Shown piece after piece: positions 9,301 through 17,381 of a stretch of 64,000 nucleotides of DNA. Origin of the DNA: Novosphingobium sp. PhB165 (GTDB lineage: Bacteria > Pseudomonadota > Alphaproteobacteria > Sphingomonadales > Sphingomonadaceae); assembly GCF_004341845.1 (NCBI RefSeq), contig NZ_SLVB01000005.1, positions 1 through 64,000 of the forward strand, given 5' to 3'. The stretch's first letter is position 1. Every line of letters starts with the position of its first letter. The translations under genes and the position numbers were made by a program. The notes below the pieces were generated by a model. That model had not been told where the DNA came from, ran no database searches, and saw only the letters and a program-made list of their open reading frames with translations.

Positions 9301-9384
9301 AGACTATGCAATCGGCCAAAAGGCCTGCCGCGACGACTGTTCGGTTCTCTGCACGAGGCTTCCGCGGCTGAGCCATAAGTCAAA

Positions 9385-9540
9385 GCCGCCTTGGCCCGTG
9401 CAGTCGCTTGTCAACAAGAATGCCCGGATGATCTGGGCAATGATATCCGCCGCTTCGACAAGGCGGCGGCCTTCAAAGTGCTGCTCAGGCGCTGGGTTGT
9501 GAAGCGCACCTGCGGTCGGATGGGAATTGTCCATCCATAA
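9385..9540 (+). pseudogene. Short transposase-like scraps (IS5/IS110-like)
   Basis: On the plus strand two small pieces look like transposase C-termini in different frames. One is SLVNKNARMIWAMI, reminiscent of the IS110/IS1111 C-terminus (NK.AR.IWA). The other is FKVLLRRWVVKRT, reminiscent of the RRWVVERTFAW block of IS5-type enzymes. Each is under 25 residues, so assignment is tentative, but both fit the mobile-element debris on either side. Confidence 0.35.
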
Positions 9541-9557
9541 GCATTCTCAAACGATTC

Positions 9558-10571
9558 TTAGACAGAGTAATACTCGCGATACCAATCTACAAACTTCGCG
9601 ACGCCGTTGCCGACGTCCGTCTTCGGCTCGTAACCGGTCAGTGTTTTGAGAAGCTGGGCGTCAGCCCAAGTCGCGGGGACATCGCCCGCCTGCATTGGCA
9701 TGAGGTTGCGCTCCGCCTTACGTCCTGTCGCCGCTTCGATCGCGTCAATGAACTGGGCTAGTTGCACTGCGTTGGAGTTGCCGATGTTGACAACGCGCCA
9801 AGGCGCAACCGGGGACAGGCTGTCACCTGCAGGAACCGTTTCGTCCTCTCCAAGTCGCACAGGTGGTACGTCTATTAACAGGCGGATCGCTTGGACCAGA
9901 TCCTCGATGTAGGTGAAGTCGCGCTTCATGTCGCCATAGTTGTAGACATCGATCGGGCGGCCCTCGAGGATCGCCTTCGTGAACTTGAATAATGCCATGT
10001 CGGGCCTGCCCCAAGGGCCGTAAACGGTGAAGAAGCGGAACATCGTCACCGGCAGGCCGAACAGGTGGGCATAGCTGTGCGCCATGTTCTCGGTCGCCTT
10101 CTTGGTGGCGGCGTAGAACGACATCTGATGGTCGGCCTTGTCAATTTCGCGATAAGGCATCTTGGTGTTGGCTCCGAAGGCCGAGGAAGTGGAGGCCAGG
10201 AGCATGTGTTTCGGCGGATGCGCACGCGCCGCTTCGAGCAGCTCGAAAGTGCCGACGATGTTGCTTTGCAGGTATGAGCGCGGATTCTCGATCGAATAGC
10301 GCACGCCCGCTTGGGCTGCGAGATGGACGACCACGTCGGGCTTTTCGGAGGCGAACAACTCCATCAGCAGGCCCGGCGTTTCGACATAGTCCTCGATCGC
10401 GCGGAAATGCTCTGATTGGAGCAGGCGCTCGAGCCGCCGTTGCTTGAGCGACACTTCGTAATAGTCGGTCATCGCGTCGAGCCCGATGACCCGATACCCG
10501 TCGCGAAGCAGGCGCTCACATACGAAGGAACCAATAAAGCCGGCCGAGCCGGTAATCAGTGCTGTGCGCAT
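9558..10571 (-). CDS. NAD-dependent UDP-glucuronate 4-epimerase family
   Basis: An extended short-chain dehydrogenase of about 337 residues. It has TGSAGFIGSFVCERLL (Rossmann glycine motif), HLAAQAGVRYSIENP, a serine-rich LLASTSSAFG, and an active-site FYAATKKATE in which tyrosine and the following lysine are the catalytic pair. RFFTVYGPWGRPDMALFKF is a hallmark of UDP-glucuronate 4-epimerases (CapI/LspL type), which interconvert UDP-GlcA and UDP-GalA for surface polysaccharides. I chose ATG at 10571, because AGGA precedes it by about 7 bases; a TTG at 10583 is less likely. A dead UDP-glucose dehydrogenase gene lies just upstream on the same strand. Confidence 0.85.
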   Translation of the reverse strand: MRTALITGSAGFIGSFVCERLLRDGYRVIGLDAMTDYYEVSLKQRRLERLLQSEHFRAIEDYVETPGLLMELFASEKPDVVVHLAAQAGVRYSIENPRSYLQSNIVGTFELLEAARAHPPKHMLLASTSSAFGANTKMPYREIDKADHQMSFYAATKKATENMAHSYAHLFGLPVTMFRFFTVYGPWGRPDMALFKFTKAILEGRPIDVYNYGDMKRDFTYIEDLVQAIRLLIDVPPVRLGEDETVPAGDSLSPVAPWRVVNIGNSNAVQLAQFIDAIEAATGRKAERNLMPMQAGDVPATWADAQLLKTLTGYEPKTDVGNGVAKFVDWYREYYSV

Positions 10572-10646
10572 AAAAATCCTCAATCAGAGCCAAACAGATG
10601 GCGTTTGAAGACGTAGCCCTCCACGTCTGCGATTTTTTGTAGGTCA

Positions 10647-11133
10647 TCAGTTGGCGATAATGACATCGCAGTCGCGCCTGAAGGCGTTCAAATCGCGTAG
10701 GACCTTCGGGCCGAACAATTCTTCCTCAACCATCGCCAGCTTGTAGTTCACCACTTCAATGCCACTTGGCCTTGATCATGCTTCGTGATCGCCTGAATCG
10801 AGGGCGGGGGAAATATTCCGAGCCTGCCTTCATCACCTGGTGAAACACAGAGACCTTACAACCCTTCCCGGAAGTGACCTGATCGGCCACGTAAACGTTG
10901 CGGGTGCCGGTGCGCCAATTGCGCGTCTGTAGCGGCACTGAAGTCCAGTGATTTGCTCGCACGCAAAGCCTCAAGGGCCTCTTCAATGATCGAGGATTTG
11001 CGAGCATCCTTCAGGTCGACCCTGATGCGGGTGAAGCGGGTAACGTCGATCGCAACCGCCTCGTTGTGCTGCGCCGGCAAAACGGCGTTTGAGAGGGCAA
11101 CATCGCAACCAGACCGAACACCGCAATTTTCAT
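10647..11133 (-). pseudogene. ugd: UDP-glucose 6-dehydrogenase remnant
   Basis: On the minus strand a start MKIAVFGL is followed by fragments in shifting frames that align in order with UDP-glucose 6-dehydrogenase: LSNAVLPAQHNEAVAIDV, KDARKSSIIEEALEALRASK, LDFSAATDAQ. After a large internal deletion come the terminal FGPKVLRDLNAF and CDVIIAN with stop at 10647-10649. Only about 490 bases remain of a gene normally near 1.2 kb, so the enzyme that makes UDP-glucuronate is lost here. It is immediately upstream of, and codirectional with, the epimerase that would use its product. Confidence 0.75.
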
Positions 11134-12240
11134 ACGTGACTTTAAAGTTTACCAAAAACGCTTACGAAACATCACCTATGCTGCGATGCACACGAGGTGC
11201 CTATACGAGGTTCAATCTGCTGCCAAGAGAGGTAATGCCTTGGGACTGACTGCGGGTTGGGTTAGTCAATCGACCCGTCCTCACTGACTCCCTCGATTTG
11301 ATGTAGAGTTGGCGGTGTTGCATTGTTTCGCCGTCGGTGATCGGCCTCGCACTGGGCCCAACACCAATGGCCTTCGCAGCGCCTGCCGAGTAGATCGGGA
11401 TATCCTCTGTACGAGAGCGACGATTCACTAGCGCGCTCCTCGGCAACCGGAGGTATAGGGCAACTTCGATGATCTCCGGCAGTGCGCGCTGTCATTGAAG
11501 GTCGCATCGGGTCCTGTGGCGTTTCGCGTAAGAGCGCAATTCATAGTCCCAAGCTATGTGCAGCCTCACTCCGCTGTACTTCGTGAAATCGCTTCGACTG
11601 TCGCCGTCCAGAATGGCTGTTGTTGCCCAAGGCGGCGACGGCCTTGGACTGCGTCCTTGGTAGAACAGCGAGCACGAGCAAGAATCTGTCCGGCGCCGAA
11701 TTCTTATGAAGTTTGATCGCGGCCGTTCCAAAGGCTTGCCACGGTGAATTGCACTGCGCCTCCGAACGGGGGCCTCGCGCGCGGGGCTATCTTGCATCGA
11801 TCGGCGGCCCTGTGCCTGGAATGCCTATTTGGATGGGTATGGATCTACCTAGATTGGTGTGGACGCCGGAATCTGAAAATAAGCTATGGACAAGGTGATT
11901 TGACTCCATAAAATAGAATTCGAAATGTCACTGAATGGGCGCATTTTGGTTGCGTGGTTGTATGTGTGGTGTCTGTAAATTGTTGGCGCGATAAGATTTT
12001 GTATTAAAAAATGTATTTAACAATACTTATAATACCTCCCGCACAGCGTCGGGGAGATATTTCAAGGCTCCATAAATTCAAACGCCCGCGTTAGCGGGCA
12101 TGTGGGCGGTTCGCGCCATTGCGCTATTTGCCGCTGGAGGGCATCTCTGCCGATGCGGTGTTTCCGCCGAGACAAAGCGCTGGGGAACTGGCTGAAATGC
12201 GGCGATATACGCGTTTGTGAACCTTCGAGAGACTCCCGTC
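11134..12240. other. About 1.1 kb with no recognisable gene
   Basis: Several short open frames exist on both strands but none has a plausible ribosome site, family resemblance or typical composition. The stretch may be decayed mobile or polysaccharide-locus DNA. Around 11990-12060 it is A+T-rich, and GCCCGCGTTAGCGGGC at about 12084-12098 forms a small hairpin ahead of the outer-membrane protein gene. Confidence 0.5.
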
Positions 12241-13038
12241 ATGCATTTTCGCGCAGCCGCTTTCCTATGTCTTGCCCTTGTTCCGTCGGCCGCGTTTGCT
12301 GACGAGCGTCCTTATTGTCCCGATCGGCCCGGCATCGGCACGCCGCCCTGTACCGTCTCTCCCGGGCAGGTCTCGGTGGAACTCGGAATTGGGGATTGGA
12401 CGCTCGACAGGAGTTCGGCCGAACGGGAGGACGACTTTGGCGTGGGCGACCTGCTTGTCCGCTACGGCATTGCCGATCATGCCGAGGTGCAGGTCGGTTG
12501 GACCATGCTTGGTTTTTCTCGCACGCGCGACCGGGCGACCGGGGAGGTCGAGCATCGCAGCGGCACGGGGGATGTCACGCTGGCGCTGCGGCGTAATCTC
12601 GTCAGTCCTGATGGCTCGGGCCTGTCGGTCGCATTCATGCCTTACGTATCGCTGCCGACAGGGGGGCAGCCGTCCGGTGCGGGGGACTGGGGTGCCGGGG
12701 TGCTGATGCCGTTGTCCTACGAACTCTCGGACAAGTGGAGCCTCACCTCGACGACCGAGTTCGATGCTGCGGTGGACCAGGACCGCGATGGTCGGCACTT
12801 TGCTTTCAGTCAGGTGATCGGGGCGTCTCTGCAACTCGGTACAGCCGTGACGGCCACGGCCGAATACCAGATCACGGCGGATCACGATCCTCAGGGGCAC
12901 AGTGTCGCGCACCTTTCAGGTTTGTCACTCGGCTGGCAGCCGGCGGACGACCTTCAACTCGATGCGGGCGGGAATGTCGGGCTGGACCGCGATGCCCCGG
13001 ATCTGGAACTGTACTTCGGCATCTCGCGCCGGTTCTAA
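12241..13038 (+). CDS. Outer-membrane beta-barrel protein (transporter / phenol MetA-pathway-like)
   Basis: A protein of 265 residues with a clear signal peptide (MHFRAAAFLCLALVPSAAFA) and a mature part of alternating amphipathic strands ending in GISRRF, a terminal-aromatic outer-membrane sorting signal. The VGWTMLGFSRTRD, SGTGDVTLALRRNL and MPYVSLPTGG segments match the family of outer-membrane proteins often annotated as transporter or MetA-pathway-of-phenol-degradation-like. Substrate is unknown. ATG 12241 is preferred over GTG 12217 because it starts the signal peptide and has GAGAG upstream. Confidence 0.7.
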   Translation: MHFRAAAFLCLALVPSAAFADERPYCPDRPGIGTPPCTVSPGQVSVELGIGDWTLDRSSAEREDDFGVGDLLVRYGIADHAEVQVGWTMLGFSRTRDRATGEVEHRSGTGDVTLALRRNLVSPDGSGLSVAFMPYVSLPTGGQPSGAGDWGAGVLMPLSYELSDKWSLTSTTEFDAAVDQDRDGRHFAFSQVIGASLQLGTAVTATAEYQITADHDPQGHSVAHLSGLSLGWQPADDLQLDAGGNVGLDRDAPDLELYFGISRRF

Positions 13039-13196
13039 TATTACAGGAAGTAGCGGGCACGCGTCGGGGTTGTGCTGGTTTCCGCGCAGAAAATAGAGTG
13101 ATCGAAAGGTATCTATTTTATAGATATTTTGTTAGTATTATTATTTTTAGAGCATAAATCTAGTTTTTCGATATCGCTATGGCGTGACATGGGAAA

Positions 13197-13820
13197 ATGA
13201 GGCCATTGATCTTGGGAATGGGGCCAAATCGGCGGCATCCATCTGATGCATGGCACCCTAGTGCGCTTTCGACAGGCAATCTCACACAACTGATTATGGG
13301 TACAAGATCAGATTGGTCGGCAGTGGAGGCTTATTTCGATGTCATAGATCTTAATGAGCATTGGCACAGGGCTGATGGAGCGGGGGATGTCGTTCATCCC
13401 GTCGAAGCCGAAGTGACATTGAAAACCTTGGTCTCCAGCGGCGGATTGCGCGGTGGGCGTAAGGTATTCCTGCTTGGCGAGCAGGTCACCAATTTCATGT
13501 TTGCGTCGCTACGGCAGGTCGATAGCGCGCTTGCCGTTGATGCTTGGCGGAAACTCCCGAAATGTGTCGGATATCGGCTGCGTACGGACAATGACGAAGC
13601 CCGGATCGGAGCGGTGGCAGGTTACTATGATTTCGTCGCGATTCCCGCTTGGCATCCGCGCATTCTTTTGGATCCGGAAGTCCGAATGCCTCCAGGCTGG
13701 CAACAGAAGATGATGAACGCAATGCGCGGGGCGGCCAATCTATCACCGATGAAATTCAAGTTCGGGGCATTCGGACGGGATGGAGGAAGCCCAACCGCTC
13801 TGCGGTTTCCAGTTGGGTAA
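13197..13820 (+). CDS. Hypothetical protein, possibly uracil-DNA-glycosylase-like fold
   Basis: A 207-residue soluble protein. RPLILGMGPN at the N-terminus, AYFDVIDLNEHW in the middle, RKVFLLGEQV and FVAIPAWHPR near the C-terminal half resemble, in order and spacing, the strand motifs of the uracil-DNA-glycosylase superfamily (GxxPG-like, hydrophobic-LGxxV, and a late HPS-like loop). Catalytic residues are not clearly conserved, so it may be a non-catalytic relative. Its last 22 codons overlap the end of the convergent helix-turn-helix gene. Confidence 0.5.
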   Translation: MRPLILGMGPNRRHPSDAWHPSALSTGNLTQLIMGTRSDWSAVEAYFDVIDLNEHWHRADGAGDVVHPVEAEVTLKTLVSSGGLRGGRKVFLLGEQVTNFMFASLRQVDSALAVDAWRKLPKCVGYRLRTDNDEARIGAVAGYYDFVAIPAWHPRILLDPEVRMPPGWQQKMMNAMRGAANLSPMKFKFGAFGRDGGSPTALRFPVG

Positions 13821-14226
13821 TGCTGTCCTTGGCTAGCGTGTTGCGTATGTTAGTGTCGAGTCGATCTGCTGCTTCAGTAAGCCTTTCAACAATTGGTTTG
13901 AGGCTATAAAAATTATTCCGTCCGTTATGCTCCTCATTTCGATAAGAGATGAGATAATTTTTTGCGATTAGGGCGCGAATTATTCGCCTTACATGGCGAC
14001 CGCTAAGGCCGGTGTGGCGGGAAATTCGCTCGATGCTGGGAAAAGGATCGACGCGGTGGTCTATCCAGTGCGCGAGTATGACCAGCAGTACGAACATTTC
14101 CGCTGGCGTAATTTGCTCCGATCCCTTTGTTTCTTCGAGTGCGTTGACCCGAAGAAGAAGATTGGGGACGCCGGTAAAACCGAAGCGCATCGTTTCTTGG
14201 CCCCAGCGTTCCTTCATCGTCGACAT
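13756..14226 (-). CDS. Helix-turn-helix regulator
   Basis: A 156-residue protein with a winged-helix/HTH domain at about residues 40-100: EMFVLLVILAHWID, then FPSIERISRHTGLSGRHVRRI as the helix-turn-helix, and ALIAKNYLISYRNEEHNGRNNFYSL as the wing. This arrangement matches the HTH_36 type seen in plasmid/phage replication and regulatory proteins. The C-terminal 40 residues are helical. AAGGAT lies eight bases before ATG 14226. A 10-base perfect inverted repeat 65-113 bases upstream is a plausible autoregulatory operator. Confidence 0.65.
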   Translation of the reverse strand: MSTMKERWGQETMRFGFTGVPNLLLRVNALEETKGSEQITPAEMFVLLVILAHWIDHRVDPFPSIERISRHTGLSGRHVRRIIRALIAKNYLISYRNEEHNGRNNFYSLKPIVERLTEAADRLDTNIRNTLAKDSITQLETAERLGFLHPVRMPRT

Positions 14227-14290
14227 AAGATAAATCCTTGATAGAGGACTCCTGTGTCCGCTGATGTCGGGACATTAAATCCTGATCACA

Positions 14291-14339
14291 TGACAAATAT
14301 CTACCATTTTTGGTCAAATATGCCTGTAAATATTTGTCA
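14291..14339. promoter_or_regulatory. Inverted repeat upstream of the helix-turn-helix gene
   Basis: TGACAAATAT at 14291-14300 is mirrored exactly by ATATTTGTCA at 14330-14339, separated by 29 bases of A+T-rich DNA. Arm size and distance suit binding of a dimeric regulator with or without looping. The nearest genes are the minus-strand HTH gene and, on the plus strand, the small membrane protein. Confidence 0.5.
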
Positions 14340-14499
14340 GAAAAGTCGCGTATGTCCTCATAAATAGACCTTTAAGGACCAATACCCCAACACATTTCCG
14401 TCCCATTTTTCAAAAACGGCTTTTGCTCATCAGTCCAAATATGAATAAAAAAGTGTTGCTCTTGGCCCTTCGTGTGTCATCGGCAGAAAGGTCGATTCC

Positions 14500-14622
14500 A
14501 TGTTTCAATTCTCTGCTGACGCTCCAAGCTTGGTCGGCTTGTTGAGCGGAATAGCCGCTGTTGTGACAGCCACTGCCGCGCTCGTTTGGGCCTGTCGGCG
14601 CGACCCGCGAAATCCTAAATAA
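14500..14622 (+). CDS. Small single-pass membrane protein (40 residues)
   Basis: An ATG at 14500 with AGAAAGG about 9 bases upstream opens a 40-codon frame: a short polar N-terminus, one strongly hydrophobic helix (VGLLSGIAAVVTATAALVWA), and a basic tail CRRDPRNPK. Composition and shape are those of small membrane peptides, including some type I toxin-like peptides, but no family is recognised. It stands alone between the HTH gene and a terminator. Confidence 0.45.
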   Translation: MFQFSADAPSLVGLLSGIAAVVTATAALVWACRRDPRNPK

Positions 14623-14770
14623 GGCCGGCTGACGGAGAGGAGATGGAGTGCTTTTCCTAAGGCAATCATTTTGGCCTCAGGATGTCGCCACGATATATCT
14701 TCCTTTTTGAAGGTTGTCGGCCAGGTATCTTTCCTGTGATGCGCCGCTGTTCGGTCTTGGGCGACAAAGC

Positions 14771-14802
14771 AAAAAAGCGCGCGATGGTGGGCATCGCGCG
14801 CT
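14771..14802 (-). terminator. Rho-independent terminator after the DapA-family gene
   Basis: AGCGCGCGATG at 14776-14786 pairs perfectly with CATCGCGCGCT at 14792-14802 around a five-base loop, followed on the minus strand by a run of six T. It lies about 50 bases past the stop of the DapA-family gene. A second hairpin, GGCGG...CCGCC at 14808-14835, stands between. Confidence 0.8.
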
Positions 14803-14850
14803 GTCGCGGCGGTCATCCCGAAACGGGATGCCGCCAAATTTACTGACGGA

Positions 14851-15762
14851 TCAGGCGTCAGGGCAGGGGCGGGTGGCCTTGCAGGTTTCGACCCACTGAA
14901 TCACGTCCTCGCGGCGCTTGCCGGAGAGGGGAAGGCGCGGCATGCGGACGCGTTCGGTGCCGCGGCCCATGATCGTTTCGGCCAGCTTGATCGACTGGAC
15001 GAGGTCGTGCTCGGCATCGAGGTGGAGCAGCGGCATGAACCAGCGGTAGATCGCGCGGGCTTCCTCGATATTGCCTTCGTTGAAGGCGGCGATCAGGCGC
15101 ACCGATTCACGCGGGAAGGCGCTGGTGAGGCCCGAGACCCAGCCACTCGCGCCCAGCATCATGCCTTCCAGCGCCACGTCGTCGAGGCCGGCCATGACCG
15201 AGTAACGGTCACCGAAGCGGTTGATGAGGTCGGTGAAGCGGCGGGTGTCGGGCGCGCTTTCCTTGACTGCGACGATGTTCGGCACGTCGGCCAGCGCTTC
15301 CAGTGCTTCGGCGCTGACGTTCACGCGGTAGGCCGGCGGGTTGTTGTAGAGCATGATCGGCAGCGATGTTGCCTCGGCCACGGTGCGGAAATGGGCGACC
15401 AGTTCCTCGGTGGTGGGCACGTAGACCATCGCAGGCAGTAGCATCAGCGCGTCCACGCCGATCTTTTCGGCATCCTTGGCGTAGGCGACGGCGCGTTCGG
15501 TGGTGAATTCGGAAACGCCCGCCACCAACGGCACGCGCGCGCCCACGGCTTCCACTGCGCCGGTCAGGATCTTGCGCTTCTCATCGCCTTCCAGCGAGTT
15601 GTTCTCGCCGCAGGTGCCGAGCAGGATCAGGCCGTCGACTCCGTCGTCCACCAGCGCGGTCTGGACAGCCTGCGTGGCATCGTGATCGACCGAGTAGTCC
15701 GGAGCAAATTGCGTGGTCGCGGCGGGATAGACCCCGGTCCAGAGCGTCTTGGTCGAAGGCAT
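14851..15762 (-). CDS. DapA-family lyase/deaminase, probable 1-pyrroline-4-hydroxy-2-carboxylate deaminase type
   Basis: A 303-residue TIM-barrel enzyme of the dihydrodipicolinate-synthase family: LLGTCGENNSLEGDEKR, YNNPPAYRVNVS with the conserved tyrosine, and VAVKESAPDTRRF with the Schiff-base lysine. TGVYPAATTQF at the start, WFMPLLHLD and DLVQSIKLAE near the end are, from memory, features of the subgroup that deaminates 1-pyrroline-4-hydroxy-2-carboxylate in hydroxyproline breakdown rather than lysine synthesis. The divergent M24 (prolidase-like) peptidase supports imino-acid catabolism. The shared intergenic region carries a TCGTATACGA palindrome. Confidence 0.75.
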   Translation of the reverse strand: MPSTKTLWTGVYPAATTQFAPDYSVDHDATQAVQTALVDDGVDGLILLGTCGENNSLEGDEKRKILTGAVEAVGARVPLVAGVSEFTTERAVAYAKDAEKIGVDALMLLPAMVYVPTTEELVAHFRTVAEATSLPIMLYNNPPAYRVNVSAEALEALADVPNIVAVKESAPDTRRFTDLINRFGDRYSVMAGLDDVALEGMMLGASGWVSGLTSAFPRESVRLIAAFNEGNIEEARAIYRWFMPLLHLDAEHDLVQSIKLAETIMGRGTERVRMPRLPLSGKRREDVIQWVETCKATRPCPDA

Positions 15763-15794
15763 CTTGCGGTGTTCCTGAAAATTGACGGAGCAAT

Positions 15795-15807
15795 TCGTAT
15801 ACGATAT
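15795..15807. promoter_or_regulatory. TCGTATACGA palindrome with TATACGATAT motif
   Basis: TCGTATACGA (15795-15804) is a perfect 10-base palindrome and overlaps TATACGATAT (15798-15807). It lies between the divergent DapA-family and M24 genes. The same TATACGATAT 10-mer recurs at 19211-19220 upstream of the DUF885 gene, suggesting one regulator for both sites. Confidence 0.45.
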
Positions 15808-15868
15808 ATAATCTGCGTCAGCAACGGCTTTGTGCTAGCGCGGCGGTTCAACATTACAGGAGTTCTAG

Positions 15869-17071
15869 GTGGCACAGGCAATCGGCGGATCGAATGCGGT
15901 CGAGCAGCTGGCGGAAATTCGCCCTTGGGCGGATCCCGCGCCGGCGATCGCGCTGGATGAGCGGATGGCCCGCATCGAAAAGGCCCGCCGCCTGACGCGC
16001 GATATCGGTGCCGAGGCGCTGCTTGTGACGGCCGGAGCCAGCCTCAACTATTTCGCAGGCCTTGCCTGGAGCGAATCCGAGCGTCTGGTAGCGATGCTGC
16101 TGCCGGTCGATGGCGCGCCGATCCTGATCGCGCCGCGCTTCGAACTGGGCACGCTGGAAGCGGCTCTGCTGATCGAGGCGGACTTCCGCCTTTGGGAAGA
16201 GGATGAGAGCCCGACCGCGCTGCTCGCAGCCGCGCTGCGTGAAAAGGGCGTATCGCGCCTCGCGATCGATCCGGCGATGAGCTACCTCTTCGTAGACCGC
16301 ATCGCCAAGGATGCGCCGTCAACCACGCTGGTCTCGGGTGCGCCGGTGATCGACGGGTGCCGCATGTTCAAGTCGGCCGCCGAACTGGCGCTGATGCAGC
16401 AGGCAAAATCGATGACGCTGGAAGTGCATCGCCGCGCCGCCAGCATACTGCGTCCCGGCATCCGTGCCAGCGAGGTCGCCCGCTTCATCGATGAGGCGCA
16501 CCGCGCCATTGGTGCGCCCGGCGGCAATGCTTTCGTGATTGTCCAGTTCGGCCTTGCCAGTGCCTACCCGCATGGACTTCCGGGGGACCGCGAACTGCAT
16601 GAGGGCGAGATCGTGCTGATCGATACCGGCTGCCGTGTCGCCGGCTATCACTCCGACATCACTCGCACATATGTCTATGGCGAGGCGAACGACGAGCAGC
16701 GTGCGATCTGGGAACTGGAACGTACCGCGCAGCAGGCGGCCTTCGACGCGGTCGAGCCCGGCAAGCCTTGCGAACTGGTCGACTACGCGGCGCGTGCGGT
16801 GCTGGAAAAGGCGGGGCTAGGGCCGGACTACAAGTTGCCCGGCCTGCCGCATCGCACCGGGCATGGCATCGGGCTTTCGATCCATGAGCCGGCCTATCTG
16901 GTGCGTGGCGACAAGACGCCGCTGGCGCCGGGCATGTGCTTCTCGAACGAGCCGATGATCGTCATTCCGGATCGTTTCGGTGTGCGTCTGGAAGATCACT
17001 TCTACGTGACGGAGAACGGCGCAAAGTGGTTCACCGAGCCGCAGCCGTCGATTGATCAGCCGTTCGGCTGA
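15869..17071 (+). CDS. M24-family metallopeptidase (Xaa-Pro dipeptidase/aminopeptidase-like)
   Basis: A cytosolic protein of 400 residues with an N-terminal creatinase-like domain (to about residue 155) and a pita-bread catalytic domain. The five metal ligands are present in order: Asp in LIDTGCR, Asp in HSDITRTY, His in GHGIGLSIHE, Glu in FSNEPM and Glu in LEDHFYV. GTG 15869 is chosen because CAGGAG sits seven bases upstream. Proline-containing peptides are the usual substrates; pairing with the divergent DapA-family gene suggests use of collagen- or plant-derived imino-acid peptides. Confidence 0.82.
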   Translation: MAQAIGGSNAVEQLAEIRPWADPAPAIALDERMARIEKARRLTRDIGAEALLVTAGASLNYFAGLAWSESERLVAMLLPVDGAPILIAPRFELGTLEAALLIEADFRLWEEDESPTALLAAALREKGVSRLAIDPAMSYLFVDRIAKDAPSTTLVSGAPVIDGCRMFKSAAELALMQQAKSMTLEVHRRAASILRPGIRASEVARFIDEAHRAIGAPGGNAFVIVQFGLASAYPHGLPGDRELHEGEIVLIDTGCRVAGYHSDITRTYVYGEANDEQRAIWELERTAQQAAFDAVEPGKPCELVDYAARAVLEKAGLGPDYKLPGLPHRTGHGIGLSIHEPAYLVRGDKTPLAPGMCFSNEPMIVIPDRFGVRLEDHFYVTENGAKWFTEPQPSIDQPFG

Positions 17072-17113
17072 ACGGGCCGGAATAAATCGAAAGCAGTTTC
17101 CTCCGCCTAAACC

Positions 17114-17203
17114 TCGTCGTCCCCGCGTAGGCGGGGACCCCGCTTTTCTTGGCTACGTGGCGAGAAAGATAGCGGGGCCCCCGCCTTCGCGGGGGCGACG
17201 GAG
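17114..17203. repeat. Paired-hairpin intergenic repeat, copy 1
   Basis: Two G+C-rich hairpins face each other: CGTCGTCCCCGCGTAGGCGGGGAC on the left and GGGGGC-CCGCCTTCGCGGGGGCGACG-like sequence on the right, about 35 bases apart. The whole unit can also fold as one cruciform because the outer ends CGTCGTC and GGCGACG pair. A second copy is at 37985-38075. Such units are dispersed widely in sphingomonad genomes. Confidence 0.75.
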
Positions 17204-17295
17204 TGCTTTGGGCTGACGGAGCGTTTTGACTGTGGGGGCTTGGGTTTCTGTAATCGCGGCTGGACCGGACCTTCACCCTCAACCCTGAAATAAAC

Positions 17296-17321
17296 GGAGG
17301 GGGCGGTTTCCCGCCCCCTCC
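17296..17321 (-). terminator. Perfect 11-bp hairpin after the DUF885 gene
   Basis: GGAGGGGGCGG (17296-17306) pairs with CCGCCCCCTCC (17311-17321) around TTTC. On the minus strand the stem is followed by GTTTATTTC, so a terminator for the DUF885 gene is plausible, though the T-run is imperfect. Confidence 0.5.
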
Positions 17322-17381
17322 TTGCGACCCGTCGGGCTCTTCTGATCCGGGGGGCAATCGATGTCGCCCCTCTCGTGATCG

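Noticed and set aside
11201..11797. Several 70-100 codon frames in the gene-poor stretch
   Set aside because: No ribosome sites, no family resemblance, and frames on both strands are equally open.
14505..14837. 110-codon minus-strand frame downstream of the DapA-family gene
   Set aside because: It spans that gene's terminator hairpin and covers the better-supported 40-codon plus-strand frame.
15807..15812. TATAAT near the DapA/M24 divergent region as another copy of the flagellar element
   Set aside because: The preceding bases (GATA) lack the TCC lead shared by the flagellar sites.
17114..17203. Paired hairpins considered as a CRISPR remnant
   Set aside because: Only two facing inverted units, no regularly spaced direct repeats or spacers.
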